From assembly GCF_008710155.1 (NCBI RefSeq), contig NZ_VYPZ01000021.1, positions 1 to 64,000 of the forward strand: a stretch of 64,000 nt of DNA. Direction: 5' to 3'. This DNA comes from Sphingobium limneticum. GTDB taxonomy: Bacteria > Pseudomonadota > Alphaproteobacteria > Sphingomonadales > Sphingomonadaceae. A program made the translations under genes and the position numbers. The notes under the pieces are model-generated. The model searched no databases and was not told the DNA's origin. It worked only from the letters and a program-made list of their open reading frames with translations. Shown piece after piece: positions 54,143-64,000 of the stretch. The number at the start of each line of letters is the position of its first letter. Positions within the stretch are counted from its first letter, which is position 1.

Positions 54143-54844
54143 ATGCCGAGGAGCCGCATCATCCACCCGCTCGGCCACCCGATCTGGCATAGCCTGGCCC
54201 ATGGCTGGTCCGCACTGGCGCAGGGCGACGATCATGCCCGCCGACTCGATTCCCTGCATGGCCCGTTCGGCGCAGCGGTGGACGGCAGCGACACCAGTCG
54301 CCGGGCGCTCGCCGCGCTGGTCCCGCCGGATGACGAATTATGGCTACTCGGCCAAGATGCGATCACGCCACCGCCCGGCGTCCATGTCGCCCGCACCGCC
54401 ACATTGGCGCAAATGGTCGCGCCATCCGTTACGCCCGCTACCGCGCCCCCGCCCGCCTGGGTGCCGCTGGACGAAAGCGATGCAGCGGACATGCTGGACC
54501 TCGCGCTGCTGACGAAACCCGGCCCGTTCCGATCGCATACCCACAGGCTGGGGCGCTTCATCGGCGTGCGGGACGAAGGCCGACTGGTCGCCATGGCCGG
54601 CGAGCGGATGCGCCTGCCCGGCTTTACCGAAGTCAGCGGCGTGTGCACCCACCCCGACTGGCGCGGCCGAGGGCTGGCCGGCGCGCTGATGCGGGTGGTG
54701 GCGCAGGCGATGCTGGACAGGGGTGAGACGCCCTTCCTCCACGCCTATGCCGCGCATGACAAGACGATCGCTTTGTATCGCTCGTTGGGGTTCGAAGTGC
54801 GGGCGGAATTGCCGATGATGGTCGTTACCCGCACAAGTCAGTAG
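54143..54844 (+). CDS. GNAT family N-acetyltransferase
   Basis: A 233-residue acetyltransferase. The C-terminal half is a GNAT domain with the acetyl-CoA pyrophosphate loop VCTHPDWRGRGLAGALM and the later strand FLHAYAAHDKTIALYRSLGFEVR. The N-terminal half (about 1-105) is unusual, with a degenerate substrate part, and matches the two-part FR47/YitI-like GNAT layout. The substrate is unknown. Its stop overlaps the 3' end of the convergent hypothetical gene by 7 bases. Confidence 0.88.
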   Translation: MPRSRIIHPLGHPIWHSLAHGWSALAQGDDHARRLDSLHGPFGAAVDGSDTSRRALAALVPPDDELWLLGQDAITPPPGVHVARTATLAQMVAPSVTPATAPPPAWVPLDESDAADMLDLALLTKPGPFRSHTHRLGRFIGVRDEGRLVAMAGERMRLPGFTEVSGVCTHPDWRGRGLAGALMRVVAQAMLDRGETPFLHAYAAHDKTIALYRSLGFEVRAELPMMVVTRTSQ

Positions 54845-55443
54845 ATGTCCTCGCCCTCCAGTCCCGCCAGCCTGATCAGTGCCATGCCGATATCCTTGAC
54901 GGGGCCATTGCGCGGCGAATGTCGCTCAGCGAAATGATGCCCGCCTGCGTCACTGCGCTCGATCAGCCAGCTTGCGCCGTCCGCGCCAGGCGGACCGCAA
55001 AAGGGTTTGGCGGGCATCAGTGATTTGGCATCAGCAGCCACCAGCAAATCGGCGACCTCTTCCTGCGCCACCCTGCGGCTTTTGCGATCCTGCACCTGAC
55101 CATAGTCATAGCCGCCCAGCCCGGAAAAGCGGATCATATCGACCTGCCCCTTGCCACGACGCGGCACGGTCAGCCGAATGATGATGGGGGCATGAAAGCT
55201 GCGCAGCCATGTAAAACGCAGGATCGTGGCGCCATCGGTGCGTGGGATCAGGAGCGATGGCTCCTGCGCGCTGGCCAGCAGAATCGCGTCCGCAGTCAGT
55301 CCATTTTCATTGACCAACGGTATGATTTGGAAACCGCAATCATGCGTCGCGGTCTGCGGCGCAAAATAGCGGCGTAACGGCAGTGGCTCGGACGCGGCCG
55401 CCGGCGTTGCCGACAGCAGCAGAGCGATCGTCAGCGATAGCAT
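54838..55443 (-). CDS. Secreted hypothetical protein
   Basis: A 201-residue protein with a signal peptide (MLSLTIALLLSATPAAAS) and GGAGG at 5 bases before the ATG, a strong ribosome binding site. Two Cys residues (THDCGFQII and KPFCGPPG) could form a disulfide. No known domain is recognised. The central segment VPRRGKGQVDMIRFSGLGGYDYG looks structured. A strong bidirectional terminator separates it from groEL. Function unknown. Confidence 0.8.
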   Translation of the reverse strand: MLSLTIALLLSATPAAASEPLPLRRYFAPQTATHDCGFQIIPLVNENGLTADAILLASAQEPSLLIPRTDGATILRFTWLRSFHAPIIIRLTVPRRGKGQVDMIRFSGLGGYDYGQVQDRKSRRVAQEEVADLLVAADAKSLMPAKPFCGPPGADGASWLIERSDAGGHHFAERHSPRNGPVKDIGMALIRLAGLEGEDIY

Positions 55444-55495
55444 ATATCCTCCAGCTAGACGCGCAGCATGTCAGCCCAGTTCGCTGTAGGAAAGA

Positions 55496-55527
55496 AAAAA
55501 GCCGGTGGATCGCTCCACCGGCTTTTT
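55496..55527. terminator. Strong bidirectional intrinsic terminator
   Basis: AAAAAGCCGGTGGA (55496-55509) pairs perfectly with TCCACCGGCTTTTT (55514-55527) around a TCGC loop, with A and T tracts on the outer sides. It terminates groEL (minus strand) 59 bases beyond its stop, and lies upstream of the secreted hypothetical gene. Confidence 0.93.
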
Positions 55528-55586
55528 CTGTCAGGCTTGCACCTGGTGACATGCGACCCCAGCCTGAGCCGGGGTCGAACTTCCTA

Positions 55587-57239
<1,653 letters not shown>

Positions 57240-57360
57240 TTACCTTCGTTTGAGAATTGCAAAATTTGCGAAGTTCACACCGTCACTGGGCGCGAATTTC
57301 CGCCGAAATCGGGAATGGATATCCGGTTCGCAGCTTTACGCCACGATGCCGCTGCCGTTT

Positions 57361-57648
57361 TTAGGCAACGATACCCAGGATGTCCGATTCCTTCATGATG
57401 AGCAGGTCTTCACCGTCGACCTTGACTTCGGTGCCCGACCACTTGCCGAACAGCACGCGATCGCCGGCCTTGACGTCCAGCGGGGTCACTTTGCCGTCTT
57501 CGGCCTTGCTGCCCGAACCGACGGAGACGATTTCGCCTTCTTGCGGCTTTTCCTTGGCGGTGTCGGGGATGATGATGCCACCGGCGGTCTTCGCTTCCGC
57601 TTCGATGCGGCGGACGAGAACGCGGTCATGCAATGGGCGGAATGCCAT
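57361..57648 (-). CDS. groS: Co-chaperonin GroES
   Basis: A 95-residue lid protein for GroEL. The start [14 protein letters not shown] is fixed by family; the upstream open frame is not GroES. The mobile loop segment [19 protein letters not shown] that docks on GroEL and the typical end [14 protein letters not shown] are present. First gene of the groESL operon. A CIRCE element 113 bases before its ATG and a heat-shock-like promoter upstream of it indicate repression by HrcA and activation by RpoH. Confidence 0.98.
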   Translation of the reverse strand: MAFRPLHDRVLVRRIEAEAKTAGGIIIPDTAKEKPQEGEIVSVGSGSKAEDGKVTPLDVKAGDRVLFGKWSGTEVKVDGEDLLIMKESDILGIVA

Positions 57649-57760
57649 GTTGAGTGCCTTTCCCTGGCGTGATTTGGGATGGGGCGCAGCGGATGGGCCA
57701 TTGGAGTCGCGCTCCAAACCACCCTGTCCGCCTGTCCTTCTCCCGATGAACCTGTCTTTG

Positions 57761-57787
57761 TTAGCACTCACTGAGCAGGAGTGCTAG
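57761..57787. promoter_or_regulatory. CIRCE element (HrcA operator)
   Basis: TTAGCACTC (57761-57769), 9-base spacer, GAGTGCTAG (57779-57787): the classical CIRCE inverted repeat with a single mismatch at the outer end (TAG instead of TAA). It lies in the groES leader and is the known binding site of the HrcA repressor; hrcA itself is not in this window. Confidence 0.95.
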
Positions 57788-57793
57788 CGGCAT

Positions 57794-57823
57794 GCATATG
57801 GAAAAACTATTCCACCGGTCAAG
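57794..57823 (-). promoter_or_regulatory. Heat-shock-type promoter of groESL
   Basis: On the minus strand CTTGACC (57823-57817) is followed, 18 bases after CTTG, by CCATATGC (57801-57794). This resembles the alphaproteobacterial RpoH consensus (CTTG with CC-TAT-T) and also has a TTGACC -35 for the housekeeping sigma factor. CIRCE lies immediately downstream, as usual for groESL. Apart from these signals the 388-base interval 57649-58037 holds no feature I can support. Confidence 0.6.
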
Positions 57824-58037
57824 GGCGAGGGAGCGGAAAAATTTCCTGCCCGTTCCGACCCGGTGCCAGCACTTCGCCGCAGATAGGCGCGGCACCCGCC
57901 ATCGTCATCCGCCGCGCGACGGATTGCGCGGATATTGCGGCTATTCCTTATATATATCGCTTCGGGAATCTTTGATGACAGGCGCATCGCTCGCGCGTGT
58001 CGCCGGTTGAGGGGGACACAAGCATAAGGAGAGGATG

Positions 58038-58472
58038 ATGCCCTACGCCACGATCCTGGCCGCCGTCGATGTCAACAATCCGGACCTGGCCCATGCCGCC
58101 ATTGCCGGCGCGGCTGAAATTGCCGGCACCACCGGTACCGTCCACATCCTCTATGTCCGCTATTATCTGCCCACCCGCTATTCGGAGCTGCTGGCGATCG
58201 ATTTCGACGAGCGGGAAGAAGAGGAAGCGATGGCCGCCATGCAGGCATGGGCGGATGAAGCGGGACTGGACCCGGCCCGCACGCAGATCTTCACCCGGCG
58301 CGGCCGCGTGCGCGACGAAGTGCTGATCGAGGCGGAACGGCGCGGCGCCGACCTGATCGTCATCGGGTCGCATCAACCCTCGCTCTCGTCCAAGCTGCTG
58401 GGGTCCAATGCGTCGGCCATCGTCCACCAATCGGCGATCAGCGTGCTGACAGTCCGAACGGTTTCGAAATAA
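58038..58472 (+). CDS. UspA family universal stress protein
   Basis: A 144-residue single-domain Usp protein. It starts MPYATILAAVDVNNPDLAHAA and ends with the ATP-binding pattern VIGSHQPSLSSKLLGSNASAIVHQSAISVLTV, matching the G-2x-G-9x-G(S/T/N) nucleotide motif only partly (Ser-His-Gln in place of the usual Ser/Thr-Arg-Gly), so ATP binding is uncertain. AAGGAG precedes two consecutive ATGs (58035 and 58038); the second has better spacing. It is divergent from groES. Confidence 0.92.
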   Translation: MPYATILAAVDVNNPDLAHAAIAGAAEIAGTTGTVHILYVRYYLPTRYSELLAIDFDEREEEEAMAAMQAWADEAGLDPARTQIFTRRGRVRDEVLIEAERRGADLIVIGSHQPSLSSKLLGSNASAIVHQSAISVLTVRTVSK

Positions 58473-58558
58473 TCATGGATAGTTGAGCGGGGCTTGGTTG
58501 CGGGCGACGGGGCCGCTTCCTACCTGCGGGCCACATCCTCTTATCGGAGCCAGCCCGC

Positions 58559-59428
58559 ATGACCGACACCTATACCCCGCCCAAAGTCTGGACCTGGGAC
58601 AAGGAGGCTGGCGGCCCCTTCGCCAGCATCAACCGGCCGATCGCCGGCCCGACCCATGACAAGGAACTGCCGGTCGGCGATCACCCGCTTCAGCTTTATT
58701 CGCTCGCCACGCCCAATGGGCAGAAGGTGACGATCCTGCTGGAGGAATTGCTGGAGGCGGGCGTGTCCGCCGCCGACTATGACGCCTGGCTGATCAAGAT
58801 CGGCGATGGCGACCAGTTCGGCAGCGATTTCGTCGACATCAATCCCAACAGCAAGATTCCCGCCCTGCTGGACCGCAGCGTATCGCCGCCGCAGCGCGTG
58901 TTCGAATCCGGCTCCATCCTGCTCTATCTGGCGGAGAAGTTCGGCAAATTCCTGCCGACCGATCCGGCCGGCCGTACGGAGACGCTGAACTGGCTGTTCT
59001 GGCAAATGGGCGCCGGCCCGCTGCTGGGCGGCGGCTTCGGCCATTTCTTCGCCTATGCGCCGGAGAAATACGAATATCCGATCAACCGCTACACCATGGA
59101 AGTGAAGCGGCAGCTGGACCTGCTGGACAAGCGCCTTGCGGACAATGAATATGTTGGCGGCGCGGAATACGGCATCGCCGATATCGCCATCTGGCCCTGG
59201 TATGGCGGGCTGGTGCTGGGGCGGGCCTATGGCGCGGCGGAGTTTCTGGACGCGGGCAGCTACACCAACCTGCTACGCTGGGCCAAACAGATCGACGCCC
59301 GCCCCGCCGTGAAGCGCGGCCGCATGGTCAACAAGGCGAACGGGCCGCTGGAAGAGCAGCTGCACGAACGCCACGCCGCAAGCGACTTCGACACGAAGAC
59401 GCAGGACAAGCTGGAAGGCGCGGCTTAA
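58559..59428 (+). CDS. yghU: YghU-type glutathione S-transferase (GSH-dependent disulfide-bond oxidoreductase)
   Basis: A 289-residue GST of the YghU/YfcG (Nu) class. The N-terminal block LYSLATPNGQKVTILLEEL with Thr-Pro-Asn activating residues and the KIPALLDRS and FESGSILLYLAEKFG blocks are class-typical; the longer N-terminal extension (YTPPKVWTWDKEAGGPFASI) is diagnostic of YghU. The C-terminal helical domain has YGIADIAIWPWYGGL. The enzyme reduces disulfides or peroxides with bound glutathione. The gene follows usp by 86 bases on the same strand and may share the stress theme. Confidence 0.94.
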   Translation: MTDTYTPPKVWTWDKEAGGPFASINRPIAGPTHDKELPVGDHPLQLYSLATPNGQKVTILLEELLEAGVSAADYDAWLIKIGDGDQFGSDFVDINPNSKIPALLDRSVSPPQRVFESGSILLYLAEKFGKFLPTDPAGRTETLNWLFWQMGAGPLLGGGFGHFFAYAPEKYEYPINRYTMEVKRQLDLLDKRLADNEYVGGAEYGIADIAIWPWYGGLVLGRAYGAAEFLDAGSYTNLLRWAKQIDARPAVKRGRMVNKANGPLEEQLHERHAASDFDTKTQDKLEGAA

Positions 59429-59436
59429 AATCTGAA

Positions 59437-59563
59437 TTCCCCCTCCCGCTTGCGGGAGGGGGCTAGGGGGTGGGCAGGACGTCGCGATTGCCCACCCCGC
59501 TGCGACTAACCCGCTGCGCGCGCAAGTCTCGCTGCCCCTCCCGCAAGCGGGAGGGGAATTGGA
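59437..59563. repeat. Inverted pair of CCCTCCCGC hairpins
   Basis: AATTCCCCCTCCCGCTTGCG and its partner ending at about 59563 (CCCCTCCCGCAAGCGGGAGG, then GGAATT) are both hairpins and also reverse complements of each other about 70 bases apart. The segment between is GC-rich (GGGGGTGGGCAGGACG). It lies between the convergent yghU and SDR genes. Interspersed-repeat (BIME-like) arrangement. Confidence 0.7.
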
Positions 59564-59569
59564 AGAGCC

Positions 59570-60181
59570 TCAATACCCGACCGTGAACCGCGCCTTGCTA
59601 TGCTTGGGCGTCTCGATCTCGTCGACCAGCGCAATGGCATAGTCGGCGTAGGAAATGCTGCTATTGCCATCGGCATCGGCCAGCAGTTCGTCCTTGCCGA
59701 GGCGGAAGCTGCCCTTGCGATCGCCGACGAAGAAATAAGCGGACGGCGAGAGGAAGGTCCAATCGATGTCGTCCACGCCGCGCAGATAGGTCAGGAAATC
59801 CGCGCCCTTGCCCGCTTCGGCCTTGTACGCTTCGGGAAATTCCGGGGTGGTGATCAGGGCGACGCCCGGCGCGACCTCCAGGCTGCCGGCGCCGCCGACC
59901 ACCAGATAGCGGGGCACGCCGGAATCGCGCACGACGCCGACCAGCGAGGTGGGATCGGTGTCGGAGAACATGACCGCGCTGACCACCACATCATGGCCCT
60001 TGATCGCTTCGACCAGCGCGTCGGTGTGCTGCACATCGCCGGCAACCGCCGTGACGCCGTCAACCTTGACCGCATTTTCGGGATGGCGGGAAATGGCCGT
60101 CACCTGATGCCCGCGCCGCGCGAGTTCCGCACTGATTTCCGTGCCGGCGCGGCCGGTGCCGCCGATGATCGCTACCTTCAT
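59570..60181 (-). CDS. NAD(P)-binding epimerase-like oxidoreductase (NmrA/SDR atypical)
   Basis: A 203-residue atypical SDR with the Rossmann start MKVAIIGGTGRAGTEISAELARRGHQVTAISR. It lacks the classical YxxxK pair; the conserved WTFLSPSAYFF segment is that of the BVR-B/NmrA-like reductase group (YwnB type). GGAG 9 bases upstream supports the ATG at 60181 over 60196. It is divergent from an HxlR regulator gene, a very common pairing in which the regulator senses electrophiles or redox state. Confidence 0.9.
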   Translation of the reverse strand: MKVAIIGGTGRAGTEISAELARRGHQVTAISRHPENAVKVDGVTAVAGDVQHTDALVEAIKGHDVVVSAVMFSDTDPTSLVGVVRDSGVPRYLVVGGAGSLEVAPGVALITTPEFPEAYKAEAGKGADFLTYLRGVDDIDWTFLSPSAYFFVGDRKGSFRLGKDELLADADGNSSISYADYAIALVDEIETPKHSKARFTVGY

Positions 60182-60200
60182 GCTTCCAATCTCCATAGGA

Positions 60201-60219
60201 TGGTTACTGATGGAAACCA
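60201..60219. promoter_or_regulatory. Candidate HxlR operator TGGTT-N9-AACCA
   Basis: A perfect 5-bp dyad with 9-base spacer in the 111-base interval between the divergent SDR and HxlR genes. A second, looser dyad surrounds GATATC at 60231-60236. Position and symmetry fit a dimeric HxlR-type repressor; not verified. Confidence 0.45.
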
Positions 60220-60292
60220 GATAGCGATTGCGATATCATGGTCGCAAGAAGGCACTTCGCCATCACCTGGTTACGCGCAGGAAACCACCCCC

Positions 60293-60691
60293 ATGCTTTC
60301 CACCCTGGACTTGCCCCCGCCCCGCATCGGCGATGCCTATAATCCCGACTGTCCGACCCGCCATGTGCTGGATCGGATCGGCGACAAATGGGCGGTGCTG
60401 GTGATGCTGACACTGAAGGACGGGCCGGTGCGCTTCAACGACCTGCGGCGGCGGATCGGTGCGATTTCGCAAAAGATGCTGTCGCAGACGTTGAAGAGCC
60501 TGGAGCGCGACGGTCTGGTCAGCCGCGCCGCCTTCCCCACCGTGCCGGTGACGGTCGAATATCGGCTGACGCCGCTGGCCGGCGGGCTGATCGGCATATT
60601 GGACCAGATCACCCATTGGGCCGAAAGCCATGTCGGCGACATCATGGCCGCGCGCCGCGCCCATGACGGAACGGACGCGCTGGCCGCCTGA
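60293..60691 (+). CDS. HxlR family transcriptional regulator
   Basis: A 132-residue winged-helix regulator. The family signature is clear: DCPTRHVLDRIGDKWAVLVMLTLKDGPVRFNDLRRRIGAISQKMLSQTLKSLERDGLV, including the N-terminal Cys20 that is the redox or electrophile sensor in HxlR/HypR/YodB proteins. The wing is VPVTVEYRLTPLAGGL. The ATG at 60293 gives the normal family length. It probably represses the divergent SDR gene (59570-60181) through the dyad at 60201-60219. Confidence 0.94.
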   Translation: MLSTLDLPPPRIGDAYNPDCPTRHVLDRIGDKWAVLVMLTLKDGPVRFNDLRRRIGAISQKMLSQTLKSLERDGLVSRAAFPTVPVTVEYRLTPLAGGLIGILDQITHWAESHVGDIMAARRAHDGTDALAA

Positions 60692-60837
60692 AATCCCCGC
60701 TTGCCCCTGTCCCGGCATCATCGCATGATGCGTGCACGGGGTAAGGCAATCTCCCGTTCAGGCGTTCCCCGCCCAAGCATTGCGGCTGTATCGGGCCTTT
60801 GGCGCGCCTTGGCGTATCCGGCCCAAGGGGGACGTGC

Positions 60838-62139
60838 GTGTCGCAACCGGATTTATCGACATTATTCCGAGTCTTCGGGCGGATCGGCTTGATCAGTTTC
60901 GGCGGGCCGGCGGGTCAGATCGCGCTGATGCACCGCGAACTGGTGGAGGAACGGCAATGGGTTGAGGAAGGCGCCTTCCTGCGCGCGCTCAATGTCTGTC
61001 ACCTGCTGCCGGGGCCGGAGGCGCAGCAGCTGGCGACCTGGATCGGGTGGCGGATGCACGGCACGATCGGCGGGCTTGTGTGCGGCCTGTTGTTCGTGCT
61101 GCCCGGCGCGGCGATCATGCTGGGCCTGTCGATGCTCTACGCCTTTGCCGCGGACCTGAAGCCCGTGGCGGCGCTGTTTCTGGGGATCAAGGCGGCGGTG
61201 CTGGCCATCGTGGTGCAGGCGCTGATCCGCATCGCCCGGCGCGCGCTGGACAGCGGGTTCAAACGCGCGCTGGCCTTCGCCGCTTTCCTCGGCCTCTTCC
61301 TGTTCAACCTGCCCTTCCCGCTGGTGGTGCTGGGATCGGGCGCGATCGGCTTCCTGCTGGCACGGGTACGGCCGGACTGGCTGCATGCCCATGGCAAGGC
61401 GGCGAGCGACACGCCGGTCGGGCCATTGCCCTGGGCGCAGACGCTGCGGTCGATCGCGATATGGATCGCGATATGGGCCGCGCCGATGCTGGCGATCCTG
61501 CTGGCGCTCGGCCCCGATCATGTGCTGTGGAGGATCGGCCTGTTTTTCTCGCAACTGGCGGTGGTGACGTTTGGCGGCGCCTATGCGGTGCTGGCCTATA
61601 TGGCGCAGGAGGCGGTGCAGTCGATGCATTGGCTTTCGGCCGGCGAGATGACCGATGGGCTGGGGCTGGCCGAAACGACGCCGGGACCGCTGATATTGGT
61701 GACGCAGTTCGTCGGCTTTCTGGGCGCATTCCGGGCGCCGGCGCCGTTCACGCCGCTGGTCGCGGGATTGCTGGGCGGGTTGCTCACGACCTGGGTGACG
61801 TTCGCGCCTTGCTTCCTGTGGATCTTCAGCGTCGCGCCGTGGATGGAGCGGCTGGAGCGCGCGCCGCGCCTGCAAGGGGCGCTGGCCGCGCTGACCGCCG
61901 CGATCGTGGGCGTGATCGGCAACCTGACCGTCTGGTTCGCGCTGCATGTGCTGTTCATGCGCGGGGAACGGGTGGCCGCCGGGCCGGTCAGGCTGTGGTG
62001 GCCGGACTGGACCAGCCTGGACTGGCGGATCGCCGCCATCGCACTGGGCGCGGCGCTGCTCATCTTCGTGGCGAAGCGCGGGGTGATGACGGTGCTGGCG
62101 ATCTGCGCCGTGGCGGGGCTGGCAGTGAGCGGGATGTAG
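60838..62139 (+). CDS. chrA: Chromate transporter ChrA, two-domain form
   Basis: A 433-residue CHR-family transporter with two homologous halves. First half: SFGGPAGQIALMHRELVEE and LNVCHLLPGPEAQQLATWIGW; second half: TFGGAYAVLAYMAQEAVQ and GLGLAETTPGPLILVTQFVGF. These paired FGG and PGP motifs are diagnostic of the long ChrA form, which exports chromate by a proton-linked mechanism. I prefer the GTG at 60838, which has AAGGGGG 6 bases upstream, to a TTG at 60799. No chrB regulator is adjacent; many such proteins in chromosomes have no tested chromate role. Confidence 0.94.
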   Translation: MSQPDLSTLFRVFGRIGLISFGGPAGQIALMHRELVEERQWVEEGAFLRALNVCHLLPGPEAQQLATWIGWRMHGTIGGLVCGLLFVLPGAAIMLGLSMLYAFAADLKPVAALFLGIKAAVLAIVVQALIRIARRALDSGFKRALAFAAFLGLFLFNLPFPLVVLGSGAIGFLLARVRPDWLHAHGKAASDTPVGPLPWAQTLRSIAIWIAIWAAPMLAILLALGPDHVLWRIGLFFSQLAVVTFGGAYAVLAYMAQEAVQSMHWLSAGEMTDGLGLAETTPGPLILVTQFVGFLGAFRAPAPFTPLVAGLLGGLLTTWVTFAPCFLWIFSVAPWMERLERAPRLQGALAALTAAIVGVIGNLTVWFALHVLFMRGERVAAGPVRLWWPDWTSLDWRIAAIALGAALLIFVAKRGVMTVLAICAVAGLAVSGM

Positions 62140-62144
62140 GCACT

Positions 62145-62168
62145 GTTCCCCGGCGCAGGCCGGGGAAC
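62145..62168. terminator. Hairpin GTTCCCCGGC-GCAG-GCCGGGGAAC between chrA and ligA
   Basis: A perfect 10-bp palindromic stem with a 4-base loop, 6 bases past chrA and 10 bases past ligA stop codons. It is a minimal version of the long inverted repeat family at 1-60, 14310-14375 and 22959-23025. Probably ends both converging transcripts. Confidence 0.75.
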
Positions 62169-62177
62169 GTCATGATG

Positions 62178-64000
<1,823 letters not shown>

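Overview
The window is a GC-rich chromosomal segment of a sphingomonad (Alphaproteobacteria, Sphingomonadales; a Sphingobium-like genus is my best guess). Grounds for this: a complete PhyR-NepR-EcfG general stress locus with an adjacent PhyP-like protein, GGAAC-N16/17-CGTT promoters, the Prs (PEP-CTERM-associated) exopolysaccharide control genes, and several families of short intergenic inverted repeats that I recall as common in sphingomonads. About 56 protein genes are supported. I see no rRNA, tRNA, CRISPR array, insertion sequence or prophage. The only gap above 300 bases is 57649-58037, upstream of groES, which holds a CIRCE element and a heat-shock-like promoter.

Layout. 95-8088: secreted M20 peptidase, glutathione peroxidase, VIT1/CCC1-type transporter, Uup-like ABC-F ATPase, SIMPL protein, then a PepSY protein with an OmpR/PhoQ-type two-component pair. 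8336-12593: small hypothetical protein, rlmJ, DUF454 membrane protein, YdeI-like protein, PHA depolymerase, GST. 12635-19643: secreted M28 peptidase, GH27 glycosidase, glutamine amidotransferase, GH92 mannosidase, secreted hypothetical protein, suggesting peptide and glycan scavenging. 19780-25925: two aconitases, acnA and acnB, with a small zinc-ribbon gene between them. 26145-30686: DUF885 protein, three small stress-type genes, a hydroxyacid dehydrogenase and an SH3 protein. 30783-37911: a SulP transporter with a highly structured leader, a peptide-transporter/amidohydrolase operon, a nitroreductase and a short GntR regulator.

37957-44828 is a compact four-gene operon: sugar transferase, prsK, prsR, prsT. 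45067-49294 is the general stress locus: nepR-phyP on the + strand, diverging from phyR, a 43-residue membrane protein gene, ecfG and a further small membrane protein gene on the - strand. Promoter-like sequences for EcfG lie upstream of nepR, of the 43-residue gene plus ecfG, and of the 90-residue gene, which implies positive autoregulation. 49411-55443: tgt, an RpfF-type DSF synthase convergent with a membrane GGDEF-EAL protein, a GNAT acetyltransferase and a secreted hypothetical protein. 55587-57648: groES-groEL. 58038-64000: a UspA protein, a YghU-type GST, a divergent HxlR regulator/SDR pair, chrA, and ligA, whose 5' end lies beyond the window.

The most interesting items are the small membrane proteins wired into the general stress regulon, the degenerate ATPase domain of the PhyP-like protein, the SulP leader with mutually exclusive helices, the Bacteroidetes-like AcnB beside an ordinary AcnA, and a DSF synthase whose nearest possible signalling partner is a c-di-GMP enzyme.
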